A stretch of 64,000 bases of DNA from Elymus sibiricus (Eukaryota; Streptophyta; Magnoliopsida; Poales; Poaceae): contig CM077666.1 in assembly GCA_039707655.1 (NCBI GenBank), forward strand, positions 281,965,166 to 282,029,165. The letters are read 5' to 3'. Position numbers and translations under genes: made by a program. Below are positions 23,501-31,869 of the stretch, piece after piece (positions within the stretch are counted from its first letter, which is position 1; every line of letters starts with the position of its first letter). A model generated the notes under the pieces. It saw only the letters and a program-made list of their open reading frames with translations, was not told where the DNA came from and did no database searches.

Positions 23501-23885
23501 TAACGACAAGGACAGATACTATGGAAGGATCGAGGAGATCCGGGAGCTGAGCTACGCTGGAGAGAAGGTCCCGATGTTCCGTGTCAGATGGGCCAAGAGC
23601 GTCCTAAAAGAAGACCGGTATTTCACCACCATGGTTATACCCGAAGCCAAATCCAAGACCGCGGGCGCAAACGTCACTGCGAAAAATGAGCCATGGGTAC
23701 TGGCTTCCCAAGTGGACCAATGCTTCTTCATTACCAACCCGCCAAAGCCCAGTCGTGTTGTCGTGAGGAGAGGCAAAAGGAACATCATCAGAATGGATGG
23801 AGTCGCCAATGAGCAAGACTTCGACAAGTACGGCGACCCGAAGATGGAAGATGACGACGACGATGAAGTACCATACACCACATGA
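20571..23885 (+). CDS. TNP2-type transposase of the CACTA
   Basis: 1104 open codons, the main transposase that cuts and joins element ends. In order: a Cys-rich CPCLRC start upstream of residue 1 and G-F-M-D-G-Y near residue 9 (transposase-associated domain); an acidic His/Asp-rich linker (20-100); the Tnp2/Transposase_21 core with S-T-D-G-V-N-P-F (Asp328) and S-L-D-V-M-H (Asp561) as probable catalytic acids; a Lys/Pro-rich spacer (~490-535); a DUF4218-like region (~690-830); and a DUF4216-like region (~965-1060). It ends in a poly-acidic tail. The usual N-terminus is broken: an ATG at 20434 after a CAG acceptor opens a frame that ends at TAA 20509, while the CPCLRC motif is in another frame, so an indel lies near 20510. 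If unrepaired, translation would start at ATG 20601. Confidence 0.93.
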   Translation: MRDHLLLRGFMDGYRWQGDEDDYEVVHGGRARNEEGQQDNHRSEGGREDEESPGHDHDGDAVHSHHVEDVGHDDEEDQDEGHDHEDEDAGADDDGPSMGWVQDPHIQELLLKQTDNARAAAREKAKLDQLEIDAVTPLYEGCRPEDTRLKVTLMALEMKVKHKMTDACFDENMSFWHERLPKGNKCPTSFEEAKKIVCPLDLPHVKYHVCMNNCIIYRDEHAKSTICPVCGVTRYKKRKKAPRKVVWYFAITPRLQRYFADPKAAKLLRWHADREEKKREDDGNDPEINKKDKMLSHPKDASQWQALNFEHPEFGDDPRNIVLGASTDGVNPFGSQRSTHSTWPVFVWMYNLPPWLCMKRKYIHMSMLIEGPKQPGNDINLYLGLLKEELDTLWKTPANTWDAVEKEYFPMRAALLTTVHDYLGYGYVAGQVVHGFSGCVRCMDDTTYRHLDRDPGSSKTVFMGHRRWLHDDDSWRKRKDLFDGETEPRRRPRTRSGEEIDELLKNWKECPQPGKAPEPGKVPPSGKKRKAPEPLLKVWKTRSVFWDLPYWKILRVPHSLDVMHITKNVCESLLGTLLNMPERTKDGPKARADLKSMGIKEELHANDDDDDDEAVDTESRRKGKKAKKIGNDFPPACFTLSQEEIEQFFTCLVEVKLPYGYAGKISRYLDSAKQKFSGMKSHDCHVLMTQILPVAIRGIMDAHVRETLFGLCNFFDVISRKSVGVRQLRRLQEEIVVILCELEMYFPPAFFDVMVHLLVHIVEDIIQLGPTFLHSMMPFERMNGVIKGYVRNMSRPEGSIARGFLTEECISYCTNYLGIENPVGLPVNRHLGRLAGWGHREGRHEMHVDFEGRLADFERANLVALQHIDVVDPWVVEHKTFIEKTYNDRGQQRTDGDIIKEHNSCFTRWFKEKLLSYPLHEDSSAEEKLIFALSQGAEHNLMTYEAYDINGYTFYTEGKDMKSDYQNSGVTMESYTGNDKDRYYGRIEEIRELSYAGEKVPMFRVRWAKSVLKEDRYFTTMVIPEAKSKTAGANVTAKNEPWVLASQVDQCFFITNPPKPSRVVVRRGKRNIIRMDGVANEQDFDKYGDPKMEDDDDDEVPYTT

Positions 23886-24340
23886 AGAAGCAGGACCACC
23901 CTACCTAAAGGACGTCCGTTCAAGAGAAGATCAATTCAAGGGGTTCCGGGGCTAAATTATTCAACCGCGAGAAAGAAGGGCAAGAAGATTGTGAAAAGAT
24001 AGCTAAGATCGAATCACGACGTGTCGGCCACGTGTGTGTGTGTCAGTGGCAAGCTCAATTATTACATGCAACTAAATTATTACATGTATCACTTGATTTC
24101 ACCATGTCATCTAATTCTAAATCTTTGCACAATGGTTTTATCACTCCATATGCATTTTCCTTTTCTTTTATCTCAAATCTTAAATTATCACAATGGTTTA
24201 AGTACGTGGTCTAATTAGAAATATTATTAAAGATCTTTTAAACATATATTATATTACTTTATATTATATTAAAATTGCCATGTGTTTATTTTAAAGTGTT
24301 TGGATGTTTATCATAAGGTTAAAATAAAATTTTAAAAAAG
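23886..24340 (+). other. 3' flank of the transposase gene
   Basis: AT-rich sequence between the transposase stop and the tRNA-like segment. It contains GTAC and TTATATTA runs but no ORF or motif that I can support. Confidence 0.5.
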
Positions 24341-24345
24341 GTGCA

Positions 24346-24430
24346 AAAAATGGGGTTGCCAAGATTCGAACCTGGCCGGCCGGGTGACTTGCTTAATGTA
24401 TCAAGGGACCAACCACTAGGCCATGTAAGT
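24346..24430 (-). other. tRNA-like segment with Pol III A and B boxes
   Basis: Read on the minus strand: TGGCCTAGTGGTTGGTCCC (24405-24423) fits an A box, GGTTCGAATCTTGG (24359-24372) fits a B box, and a TTTTTT run lies just after (24345-24350), as in a Pol III transcript. The 3' strand ...GGCAACCCC has no matching 5' acceptor strand, so this is not an intact tRNA. It could be a tRNA pseudogene, the head of a SINE, or an RNA gene captured by the transposon. Confidence 0.5.
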
Positions 24431-24475
24431 GGTTCTGTCCATAGCCACACACGCAATTGTTTTAACCTATTAGTA

Positions 24476-24605
24476 CTAATAGTAATGGCGCACCCCTTAA
24501 AAGTGCGCCATTGCTATCACTGTTTTTATGGCGCACCAGGGGAAGGTGCGCCATTGCTATTCATGTTTTTATGGCGCACCCCTAGATGGTGCGCCATTGC
24601 TAACC
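24476..24605. repeat. Internal array of subterminal-type repeats
   Basis: Six copies of ATGGCGCAC in three inverted pairs, lying between the two genes instead of at an end. Their outer context is GCCATTGCTA, not the GCCATTAGTA seen at the ends. Confidence 0.8.
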
Positions 24606-24619
24606 TTCCCCCCTCTATG

Positions 24620-24965
24620 TGTAGGTGCGTTCTGTCCATCTCGCGCTGTCCCTCTCCCTCGCCAGATCCCCCTCGCCCCCCGCGCCCGCTCCACCGCCGC
24701 CCCGCCGCGCCGTCCCCTACCTGCTCGTCTCCGGTGACCCCCTCCGCTCCGGTGGCCTCCCTCTCCCTCCCTTCCTCTCTCTCTCCCTCCCTCCCTCTCT
24801 CTCTCTCTCTCTCATCGTGCGCGCCCCTCCTCTGCAGCAGATCGAGCGCCTCTCCCGCGACCGCCCGCCGCGCCGCCCCCTACCTGCTCGTCTCCGGCGA
24901 CCCCCTCCGCTCCGGTAAGCCTCCCGCTCCGGTAAGCCTCCTGCTCCCTCCCTCCCTCTCTCTCT

Positions 24966-25007
<42 letters not shown>

Positions 25008-25110
25008 GTGCGCCCCCTCCTCTGCAGCAGATCAGCCCGTCTCCACCGCCGGTCCAGGACCCCCATCCCAGGAGCAACGCCGGCGACCACTCCATAGGCA
25101 GGTAGCCACC
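24620..25110 (+). repeat. CT-rich tandem duplication, putative 5' leader of the second gene
   Basis: Two diverged units of about 170 bp (24700-24845 and 24868-25035), each with CTACCTGCTCGTCTCCGG, long CT/CCCT runs and CTCCTCTGCAGCAGATC. The second has GGTAAGCCTC donor-like sites and TGCAG acceptor-like ends. Overlapping ORFs (such as 24341-25105) are low-complexity and not credible. Confidence 0.55.
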
Positions 25111-26640
25111 ACTCCCCCCTCCCACTCATTTGGTTCTGTTGTACTTCTCAATTTGTGCCGCTTATGTTTATTTTACAGGTTTTTATTTATTAAGATTTGC
25201 AAAACAGAAGTAGATTAACAAAAATGCCTTGAGTTAGATAGCAAAACTTATTTCCTGTTACTTACCTTGGAACATAATGGCAACCCTTACACAAAAGTAA
25301 GTTTGGGGCACATACGGTGGACTAGCCACATGAGTTGTACTGATGCACCATATGCCCCAAGAACGGGAGTAACACCGTGTCTCAATTTCCGCTGCTACTA
25401 GATTTTGATCTTCTGGACTATGGAGAGGAGGAAGAGGGCATGCCTCAAGATTACACAAAAAATTTACCTAGCTCTCTATGTAGTGTAGTGTAGTTGCAAC
25501 AACACAGTGCACTAGTTCTTTCTCTGTGTCACCAACACAGGAAAGCATCATCCATTAACCTTTCATCAACAAACAAAAATAAATAGATATATATATATAT
25601 ATATATATGTAGCATAACGCAGATCTGTGCTAACTGAACAAGTTGACACTGCTACTGCTACTGACTGAATCTGCAGCAGCTCTGAATCAATGAGACACAT
25701 CCGTCCATTCATACATAGCCAGCTCTTGAATCAAAGTATTAAGCCATGGAATATTTGACAAACTAAACTACTAGTTACCAGTCAGTACAACTCGGACAGT
25801 ATAAACCAACCAAACATAGCAATGGTATTGATTGAGGAATGTATGCATGCAGTAAAGTGCCCGCATCCATCTACTTGCTATTTAATTTTTCTAGGTTGTA
25901 GTTTCTGTAACATCTACCTGCTATATATTTTTATTTTTATAAAGTGAAATTTACACATATAAATCCTAGAATATTATTATCTTTTCATTTTACAGAAACA
26001 TCAGCAAACAGCTAGGGGAGTTTGTCAGCCACTCTTTTCGACGCCATAATTTTCGCAGCTTGTACAACTATAGTGGTAAGTTATAGCTTTGAGCTCTTTA
26101 ATTTATGTCTGAAACAATTGTCTTTGTGTGAATCATCATGTATGTTTCTGCCCTTTTGTATGTTATTATTTTTCTGAGTAGGAACAGGACATGCCACCAC
26201 CGAACTTGGCTCCATAAGGTTTAACACAATGATGATGGACATAATTCATAGTATATCTATTATAGAGAAGCGATGTATTAGGCCATATATACATTCAGGA
26301 GCAGTAGCTTTGCTAGTGGGTCACTTACCAAGTTGCATAGAAGTCGACCAGTAAAGGCTTTTCAGACTTCTCCAATAACTCTTCAATGGTAGAAAATGTT
26401 TCCTTCTTAGCTTTGACCTATCAGAAAAGATAGAAACCACAGAGAAAGTAAAAAAAAATAGGCATATTTCAAAAGCAGCAGATCATTCAGTAATTAGAAC
26501 AAAGTAGAATGTTTCTTTTTCATTTCTATGATAATGTTTGTAGATGACTACTGTCAAAGAGGGTTGCACCATTGAGTATGTTAGCAGGTGACTTGCCAAA
26601 CACAACATAGCTGCTGATGGCTCTTCACCTACATCAAGTT
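25111..26640 (+). other. Spacer between CACTA genes
   Basis: 1.5 kb with no supported ORF. It holds an (AT)n microsatellite at about 25586-25608 and otherwise looks like intron or intergenic sequence upstream of the second gene. Confidence 0.5.
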
Positions 26641-26705
26641 AACAGCCGATTGGCGGAAGAGTTTATATTATATGATTGAACTGGACCTCCGAACATAGTA
26701 CACAA

Positions 26706-26789
26706 AGTGCCAGCGTATATAACCCTTGGCTACAGATTTCACAATGCCAAAGCAGAGATATAACCAGTGCCAGCGTATATAACCCTTGG
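26706..26789 (+). promoter_or_regulatory. Duplicated 24-bp block with TATATAA
   Basis: The 24-mer starting AGTGCCAGCGTATATAACCC occurs at 26706-26729 and 26766-26789, exactly 60 bp apart. Each copy has TATATAA. They lie 370-450 bp before the second gene's first ATG, so a tandem promoter is possible. Confidence 0.4.
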
Positions 26790-26866
26790 ATAATGATTTT
26801 GCAGGTACCCCGAGAGGCCCTTGAGTTTGCCGGAATGTCGATTAACTTCCGTTCCGGCAAATTCGG

Positions 26867-26958
26867 GTACTCCATATGTCCTATTTTCAGCAAAGGTCAT
26901 GCTGAAATTTTCCGTGAATTTTAGCATGACTTTGCTAAAAATAGGACATATGGGGTAC
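26867..26958. repeat. Fold-back in the leader of the second CACTA gene
   Basis: Arms 26867-26909 and 26917-26958 are inverted copies, sharing CCATATGTCCTATTTT with three mismatches and one indel over 42 bp, around a 7-base loop. The left arm belongs to the leader repeat shared with 20262-20410; the right arm is an added inverted copy. Confidence 0.85.
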
Positions 26959-27218
26959 TTGCGACTAATGCATGGGCCGGGGTATCTTAGTACTTAATTA
27001 AGTAGGATCAACTGTTTTTTTGTCCATCACTCGATAAACTACATGTGTGTGAGAGAGATAGTGAGAGGAGACAAGAAGAAGGGGGTTAGGAAGGGACTTG
27101 GACCTTAGCAACAACACACTAACAGGTCCAAACTTTTTTCCTATTTAGAGCGAACATGGCCGACAACGATGAGGTCGGCGGTTCGGGCGGCAAGCCATTC
27201 TGGGAGCTGTCCTAGGAG

Positions 27219-29179
27219 ATGGAGGGAGACCCTCACCGCTATGAGGACGCCGCAGAAGACACCGATCCCGACTACACAACCCCTAGTGGCGTCGGGGATG
27301 ACACCACTGATGGTGCCGCCGAGGATGCCACCACTGATGATGGCGGCGCACGCACAGATGGCAGCCAACCGAAGAGGCAACGGAAGGACCGGCGCCCGAA
27401 CGTGCTCGGCACCGTCAAGGAGGAATTTACTGAAGTGTCCTCCGAGGGGCATCCAACGGCGCCCAAAGAAATAGTCAAGGGGTACTCGGTTCAGCTCGGG
27501 TGCATTCTCCGGAGCACCGTCTCGATCAACACCGAGAACCTAAGGCATCGTGACCGAGGGAATTTGCGCAACCTCCTCTTCACGAAGCTGCACGAACGAT
27601 ACAAGTTCCCCGGTGACTTCGCAAACACACGCCTCTCAGGGAATAAAGTGAACAGTGCCGCCCTCACGAAGATGAGCAAGGCCCTGGCTACTTGGAGAGG
27701 CGCGGTGAAGAGCATGATTGAAAAAGGTGATAGTTATGAGAAGATCAAGGAGAAAAATCCTTCGATCAGCGAAGATGACTACCGGGAGTTCAAGATCAAG
27801 TGCGAGAGCAACGCATCCGGGGAATCAAGTCAGTGGGGGAAAGATATGCGGGACTTGAACTTAGGGGTCCACAAACTCGGTCCCGGCGGTTACAGAGTGG
27901 CGGAACCTATATGGGACAAGGAGGACGCGGAGCGTGCCGAGCAAGGCCTACCGCCCCGCTTCGAGAAATACCGTGACAAGCAGACCAGGAACTATGTCAG
28001 GGCCCGGTACAAGATTGACCCGGTAACCAAGGAGCTTACCACGGATCCGAAGACCAAGGCGCTTGAGCGTGTTCTGGTAAGGAATACACCCCCGCGTAAT
28101 TAGCTCCATATGGTTGCATTCTAATTAATGAAGCCAAATTTCTAAATGGTTCACGTTCCTTCCGCAGGACACTGAAAGCAGTAGCGCGGGGTCGTCTCAG
28201 AGCTCCCCTTTTGACACCCCTTTAAATAGGGCGTTGAACATAATGAAAAACAAGGATAAGCTTAGTAAGCCGTCGTCAGCTGGTCGTGTGGCCGGCAAAG
28301 GCTTGTCCACGAAATGGTCGGAATACTATACCGCTGGGCGAAAGGAGAGAAAGACCAGCTCGGAAAGCCAGCAGCGCGAGGTTCAACAACTCAAGGCACA
28401 AGTGGCGCGGATTCCGGAGATGGTCAAAGAGCAAGTGCGAGACCAACTGGGAGCGACGATCACCGCCATTATACCTACCTTGGTTTCTGGGCTGCAGGCG
28501 TGGGTGGCGGGCGGCCAACAGGGGCCGCCCCCGATTCCCAGCTTCACGGGCAGCAACTCGCGCAACGCGCCGGCGGCGCCATTGGTGTCTCAGGCGGAGG
28601 CGGCATTGGTGTCTCCCGCGGCGGCGCCATTGGTGTCTCCCGCGGCGGCGCCATTGGTGTCTCCGGCGGAGGCGGCATTGGTGTCTCCCGCGGCGGCGCC
28701 GGCATTGCAGCTTAATGCACCCGGGTGTGGGAAGAATACGCCGGCCGGCACCTCGGCAGCAAGCGGCCCCTCCATCAATTGCACGCCCGCCGTTGGCGGT
28801 GCCTCGACATTAGCCGAGCTCGACGCCATCACGGTAACTAATTAAGCCTCTCGGCCGATGACTTCATCTCCTTGCCTTTGACTGGGCATCCCTGACGCCC
28901 TACATGTTTTCGCAGGGTGTCGCCGACGTTCCATGCACTCTTCTGCACTTCGTGGACGGCGAGCTGATCGATGTCGCCAAGGCCAGAATCGTTCAACCGG
29001 GCAGCCGCGTGTTCCACGGTAATCCGATGCCACCCACCGTGTATAGGGTTCAACTGGTTCGGGTGCTGCGGGGCTGCGACGACTTGTTACCTCCGTTTCG
29101 ACCCGCTGGGGCTGACGAAGACGATGTGATGACCCTCAGCGCCTGCTTAAGCTGGCCCCTGCTTTGGCCGAAGAGCTAG
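27219..29179 (+). CDS. Second CACTA gene, En/Spm TNPA/ORF1-like, 5' part
   Basis: Three exons inferred from frame and splice sites: 27219-28076, 28168-28833 and 28916-29179, with introns GTAAGG...CCGCAG and GTAACT...CGCAG, all in phase 0. An earlier in-frame ATG (27156) is cut off by TAG 27213-27215, so the start given is the next ATG. Exon 1 (286 codons) has an acidic N-terminus then a Lys/Arg-rich conserved region like the plant En/Spm transposase family, presumably DNA-binding. Exon 2 has a Gln/Lys coiled-coil-like stretch and a 24-bp minisatellite encoding repeats of APLVSPAA. Exon 3 encodes a conserved domain of unknown function seen in plant CACTA proteins (DUF8039 from memory), ending at TAG 29177-29179 right after W-P-K-S. 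The same frame stays open beyond that stop. Confidence 0.75.
28581..28705 (+). repeat. 24-bp minisatellite in exon 2
   Basis: ATTGGTGTCT recurs at 28581, 28605, 28629, 28653 and 28677: five units of exactly 24 bp, in frame, encoding Ala/Pro/Leu/Val/Ser octads. Confidence 0.9.
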
Positions 29180-30840
29180 ATTCGTTTGGGGGCGGGGGAC
29201 ACCACCCCACAGACAACACCGCCAGTCGTGCCGGCGCCAAGCCATGGCAAGACCGCCGCAACGCTACCGGACATGCCGGACATGCATATGGCACAGGATC
29301 CGGGCATGCATATGGCACAGGATCTGGACGACGACGACGACGGTACATTTACCAAAGTCGATAAGTACTTCAACGAACATGGGTCGATGATGAATTCTTG
29401 GGGCCTCCTTCTCAAGAACCCAACCCTGCAAAAGACGATCGCGATCTAGGTGGTACCGCGGAGAAACCCAATTGCAACAGGCGTCGTCTGGTGTTCAGTT
29501 CTCAGGAGACGCCTCCAGCTGCCGCCTTCACCGAGCCTCAGATAGCCGAGGTGTGAAATATTATCAGCCCCAACACACTCAAGAAGGCGGTCTCTCAGCA
29601 GAACTCGATCCCATTACAGCAGAAGAAGAAGGGACGGAAAAGAAAGATTAAGGGTGCGAGCCAGCCAGCACCGAGTACGATCCGTGCTCAGGACGGGCCA
29701 CCTTCACCTAAGGATATCTCGAGGAGGGTGCATGTGGCGGGTAGGCCGATGCTACCGACTAATCTGCTCAATGCTGCAACCGGTGCTATGCGGAGTCTGC
29801 ATGACACTGTTCTTTCTTTGGAGAAGCGGCGTCTCCGAGAGAATGATGTGGCATACCCGGTTTTCGTGGCCAAGGTGCCAGAGGGCAAGGGCTTTGTGGA
29901 TAGCGCCATCGGGGGTATGATCGTCCTGCGGTTTGATGACATCTTCGCTATGTTTAACCTTCATCCGCTGCACTACACCTTCGTTCGGCTATTTTCGCTG
30001 AGTATGGAGATGCGGATCATTAGAGACAAGACCCCGGACATCGTGATAGTCGACCCCTTCTACATGCGTGCCAAGATCTTGGGCAGCGCTGGGGACCGGC
30101 AAGTCGCGAGTTCATACCTCGAAGGCGTCATTCTGGCGAACCCAGATAAGGATAACTTCCTCGTGACTTACTTGACCGAGTAAGTCATCCCCTCATCGCC
30201 CCGTAACATATGATTTCTTAGATTTCGATCGTTCTTTTTTTTTCTAACATTCCGTGTTTTGTGCAGTGACACACATTGCACACTCATCCTCTTAAGCCCG
30301 AAATATTCCATGGCCACGTATTTTGACTCGGACCGTCAGTCGAAGAAAGACTACACAAATATCAAGAAAGTTCTTGATGATGTTCTCCCCGGCTACGCCA
30401 GATCTGGAGGCACCTTCAACAGGCCAATTCGTAGGTACGGCAAGCACGTGTTCGCCCACACTACGACGTTCCAATGCTTCAAGCAGCCGCCTGGCGGTCA
30501 GAAGGATGCCTACTACGCCCTCCATCACATGCGGGCGATCGTGCGGGACCATGATCACCTTCTGCTACCAAATAATCTCAAAGATTGGGCCGCAAGCTTG
30601 TCGGCAATCCAGGATACGGACATCAGACAAGAATTCTTTCGCATCCAGTCGGAGTTTGCGGAAATCATACATCAAGATGTCCTTCGTACCTCGGGGCAGT
30701 TCTACCTTAGATATCAACCGTCCAACAGTGACATAGAAACAACGCTACAAATGCAGGCTGACAACGACCGCGATTTCATGACCATCACGATAGACGGCGG
30801 CTTCATCCACGCTCCGGTCCCTGAGTCGAGTCGAAAGTAG
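29180..30840 (+). pseudogene. Second CACTA gene, 3' part with Ulp1-like domain
   Basis: This continues the previous gene after TAG 29177. The frame is open to TAG 29447-29449, shifts near 29430, meets TGA 29554-29556, then is open to 30179. A Lys/Arg-rich patch (KKKGRKRK, near 29625) could be a nuclear signal. An intron GTAAGT...TGCAG (30180-30266) joins in phase to the last exon, 30267-30840. The last two exons resemble a C48 (Ulp1/SENP) peptidase domain: D-T-H-C-T-L-I-L-L supplies the His and Y-F-D-S the Asp, but the K-Q-P-P-G-G-Q stretch is followed by K-D-A where the family has its catalytic Cys. I infer a pseudo-protease. It ends at TAG 30838-30840. Confidence 0.7.
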
Positions 30841-31049
30841 TGATGGTATGTAGTTCTGAAATATCGATTAGCTCTCTAGTTTGGACAGTCGTTCAACTTA
30901 TATGTAATCGATGCTATTTATTAGTAGGACCACGAATCGTGCTATTAATGTGTTGCTTTTCTCTTCCGATCCTTTTGTTGCATACTTATATATTGCTTAT
31001 GTATTGTCTGTGAATTGCTACTAACGTTTTGTTTGTCTAGTGCATAGAG
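30841..31049 (+). other. Possible 3' intron between the two downstream cistrons
   Basis: Right after the Ulp1-like stop there is GGTATGTAG, donor-like at 30846, and TTTGTCTAG ends at 31040, nine bases before the next ATG. If spliced, the small ORF would be a second cistron on the same mRNA. Confidence 0.4.
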
Positions 31050-31304
31050 ATGCCGTCGTATGTCGTGTACAAGGGTAAGGTTCCCGGAGTCTACGACGAC
31101 TGGGAGGAGTGTCGGAAACAGGTTTACCGTTTCAGCGGTAACAGTTACAAAGGGTACACCACTAGGGCGGAGGCGGAAGCTAGATACGCGCACTATCTAG
31201 CGGGAGAGAGGAGGGAGCGGAGGAGGAACCGGATGAAGACCAGTTTCATCGCGATGATGCTCATCGTGATGACCGCAGCTCTCTTCTATGTGATGGTAGT
31301 TTAG
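31050..31304 (+). CDS. Small protein: RNase H1-type hybrid-binding domain plus C-terminal membrane anchor
   Basis: 84 codons, ATG to TAG. Residues 3-46 match the N-terminal hybrid-binding domain of RNase H1 (also the Cauli_VI/viroplasmin domain): Y-V-V-Y-K-G, P-G-V-Y near 12-15, W-E-E-C at 18-21, F-S-G near 28-30, Y-K-G-Y near 33-36, then T-R-A-E-A-E-A. In known proteins this fold binds RNA:DNA hybrids or dsRNA. A basic patch follows (53-63, E-R-R-E-R-R-R-N-R), then ~20 hydrophobic residues to the end (65-84), as in tail-anchored proteins. No catalytic RNase H domain is attached. The domain is known in plant genomes and retroelements; its use by a CACTA, and the anchor, are the notable points. 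Composition is codon-like and the ORF is undamaged although the gene upstream has stops. Confidence 0.78.
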   Translation: MPSYVVYKGKVPGVYDDWEECRKQVYRFSGNSYKGYTTRAEAEARYAHYLAGERRERRRNRMKTSFIAMMLIVMTAALFYVMVV

Positions 31305-31555
31305 ATGATCGATATCGACTTGTAATGTGGACAAACTCGCTACTCGCGGTCTAGCTCGAGACTTGTAAATGTTCTAACTTTGTTCGGTCTTTTGAATTCG
31401 GAGACTAGCTAATATGATGAATTGTATTCGAAGACTAATCTTCTATTGTATTCGATGAATCTGCTGTTGCTGTGTGGTGCTAGCTATATTCTGTCAAATA
31501 ATATATTTTGTAACCTGTGAAAATATCAGAAACGAAAAAAAAATCCCTAATATTC
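31305..31555 (+). other. 3' UTR-like sequence of the CACTA
   Basis: AT-rich, no ORF; it runs from the small ORF's stop to the right subterminal array. Confidence 0.45.
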
Positions 31556-31557
31556 AT

Positions 31558-31853
31558 ACTAGTGGCGCACCACCACATAGTGCGCCATTAGTAAGCCAGA
31601 GCACACTAATGGCGCATCATCTACCAGTGCGCCATTAGTATGCCAAAGCACATGGGTAAATATGGCCCCTGGGAGGCATACTAATGGCGCACCGTGGGCT
31701 ATACTAATGGCGCACCGCATGGTGCGCCATTAGTATACTAGATACTAATGGCGCACCAGTGGTGCACCATTAGTAAAAAATTCTAATGGCGTGGTGCGAG
31801 TGGCGCACCTGTAGTGCGCCATTAGTAGCGAAAACAGGTGCGCCACTAACACC
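31558..31853. repeat. Right subterminal repeat array of the CACTA
   Basis: About 13 copies of ATGGCGCAC/GTGCGCCAT in alternating orientation, with degenerate members (GGTGCACCAT, ATGGCGTGG), mirroring the left array. Confidence 0.85.
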
Positions 31854-31869
31854 CCTTTTCCTAGTAGTG
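31854..31869 (-). repeat. Right TIR of the CACTA element
   Basis: CCTTTTCCTAGTAGTG, the exact inverse of the left TIR; TSD TGT follows. Confidence 0.95.

Larger units (their letters stand above)
19558..31869 (+). mobile_element. CACTA (En/Spm) DNA transposon, two-gene element
   Basis: 12,312 bp. Termini are CACTACTAGGAAAAGG at 19558 and CCTTTTCCTAGTAGTG ending at 31869, a 16-bp perfect TIR. The TSD is TGT (19555-19557 and 31870-31872), the expected 3 bp. Dense arrays of ATGGCGCACC and its complement occupy both subterminal regions. It carries a TNP2-type transposase gene and, on the same strand, a spliced second gene of the type that accompanies it, plus a small ORF near the 3' end. It resembles the Caspar/Jorge group of Triticeae CACTAs, but that name is recollection. 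It inserted into element A. Transposase is open; the second gene has stops, so autonomy is doubtful. Confidence 0.95.

Noticed and set aside
24346..24430. Functional tRNA gene
   Set aside because: A and B boxes are present, but the acceptor stem does not pair and no clear anticodon arm is formed.
24341..25105. 254-codon Pro/Ser/Leu-rich ORF
   Set aside because: It runs through the tRNA-like segment, the repeat array and CT microsatellites; pure low complexity.
31050..31304. Viroplasmin-like domain as evidence for an integrated caulimovirus
   Set aside because: No movement, coat or viral RT genes nearby; the ORF lies between the CACTA gene and its right end, and the domain also occurs in RNase H1.
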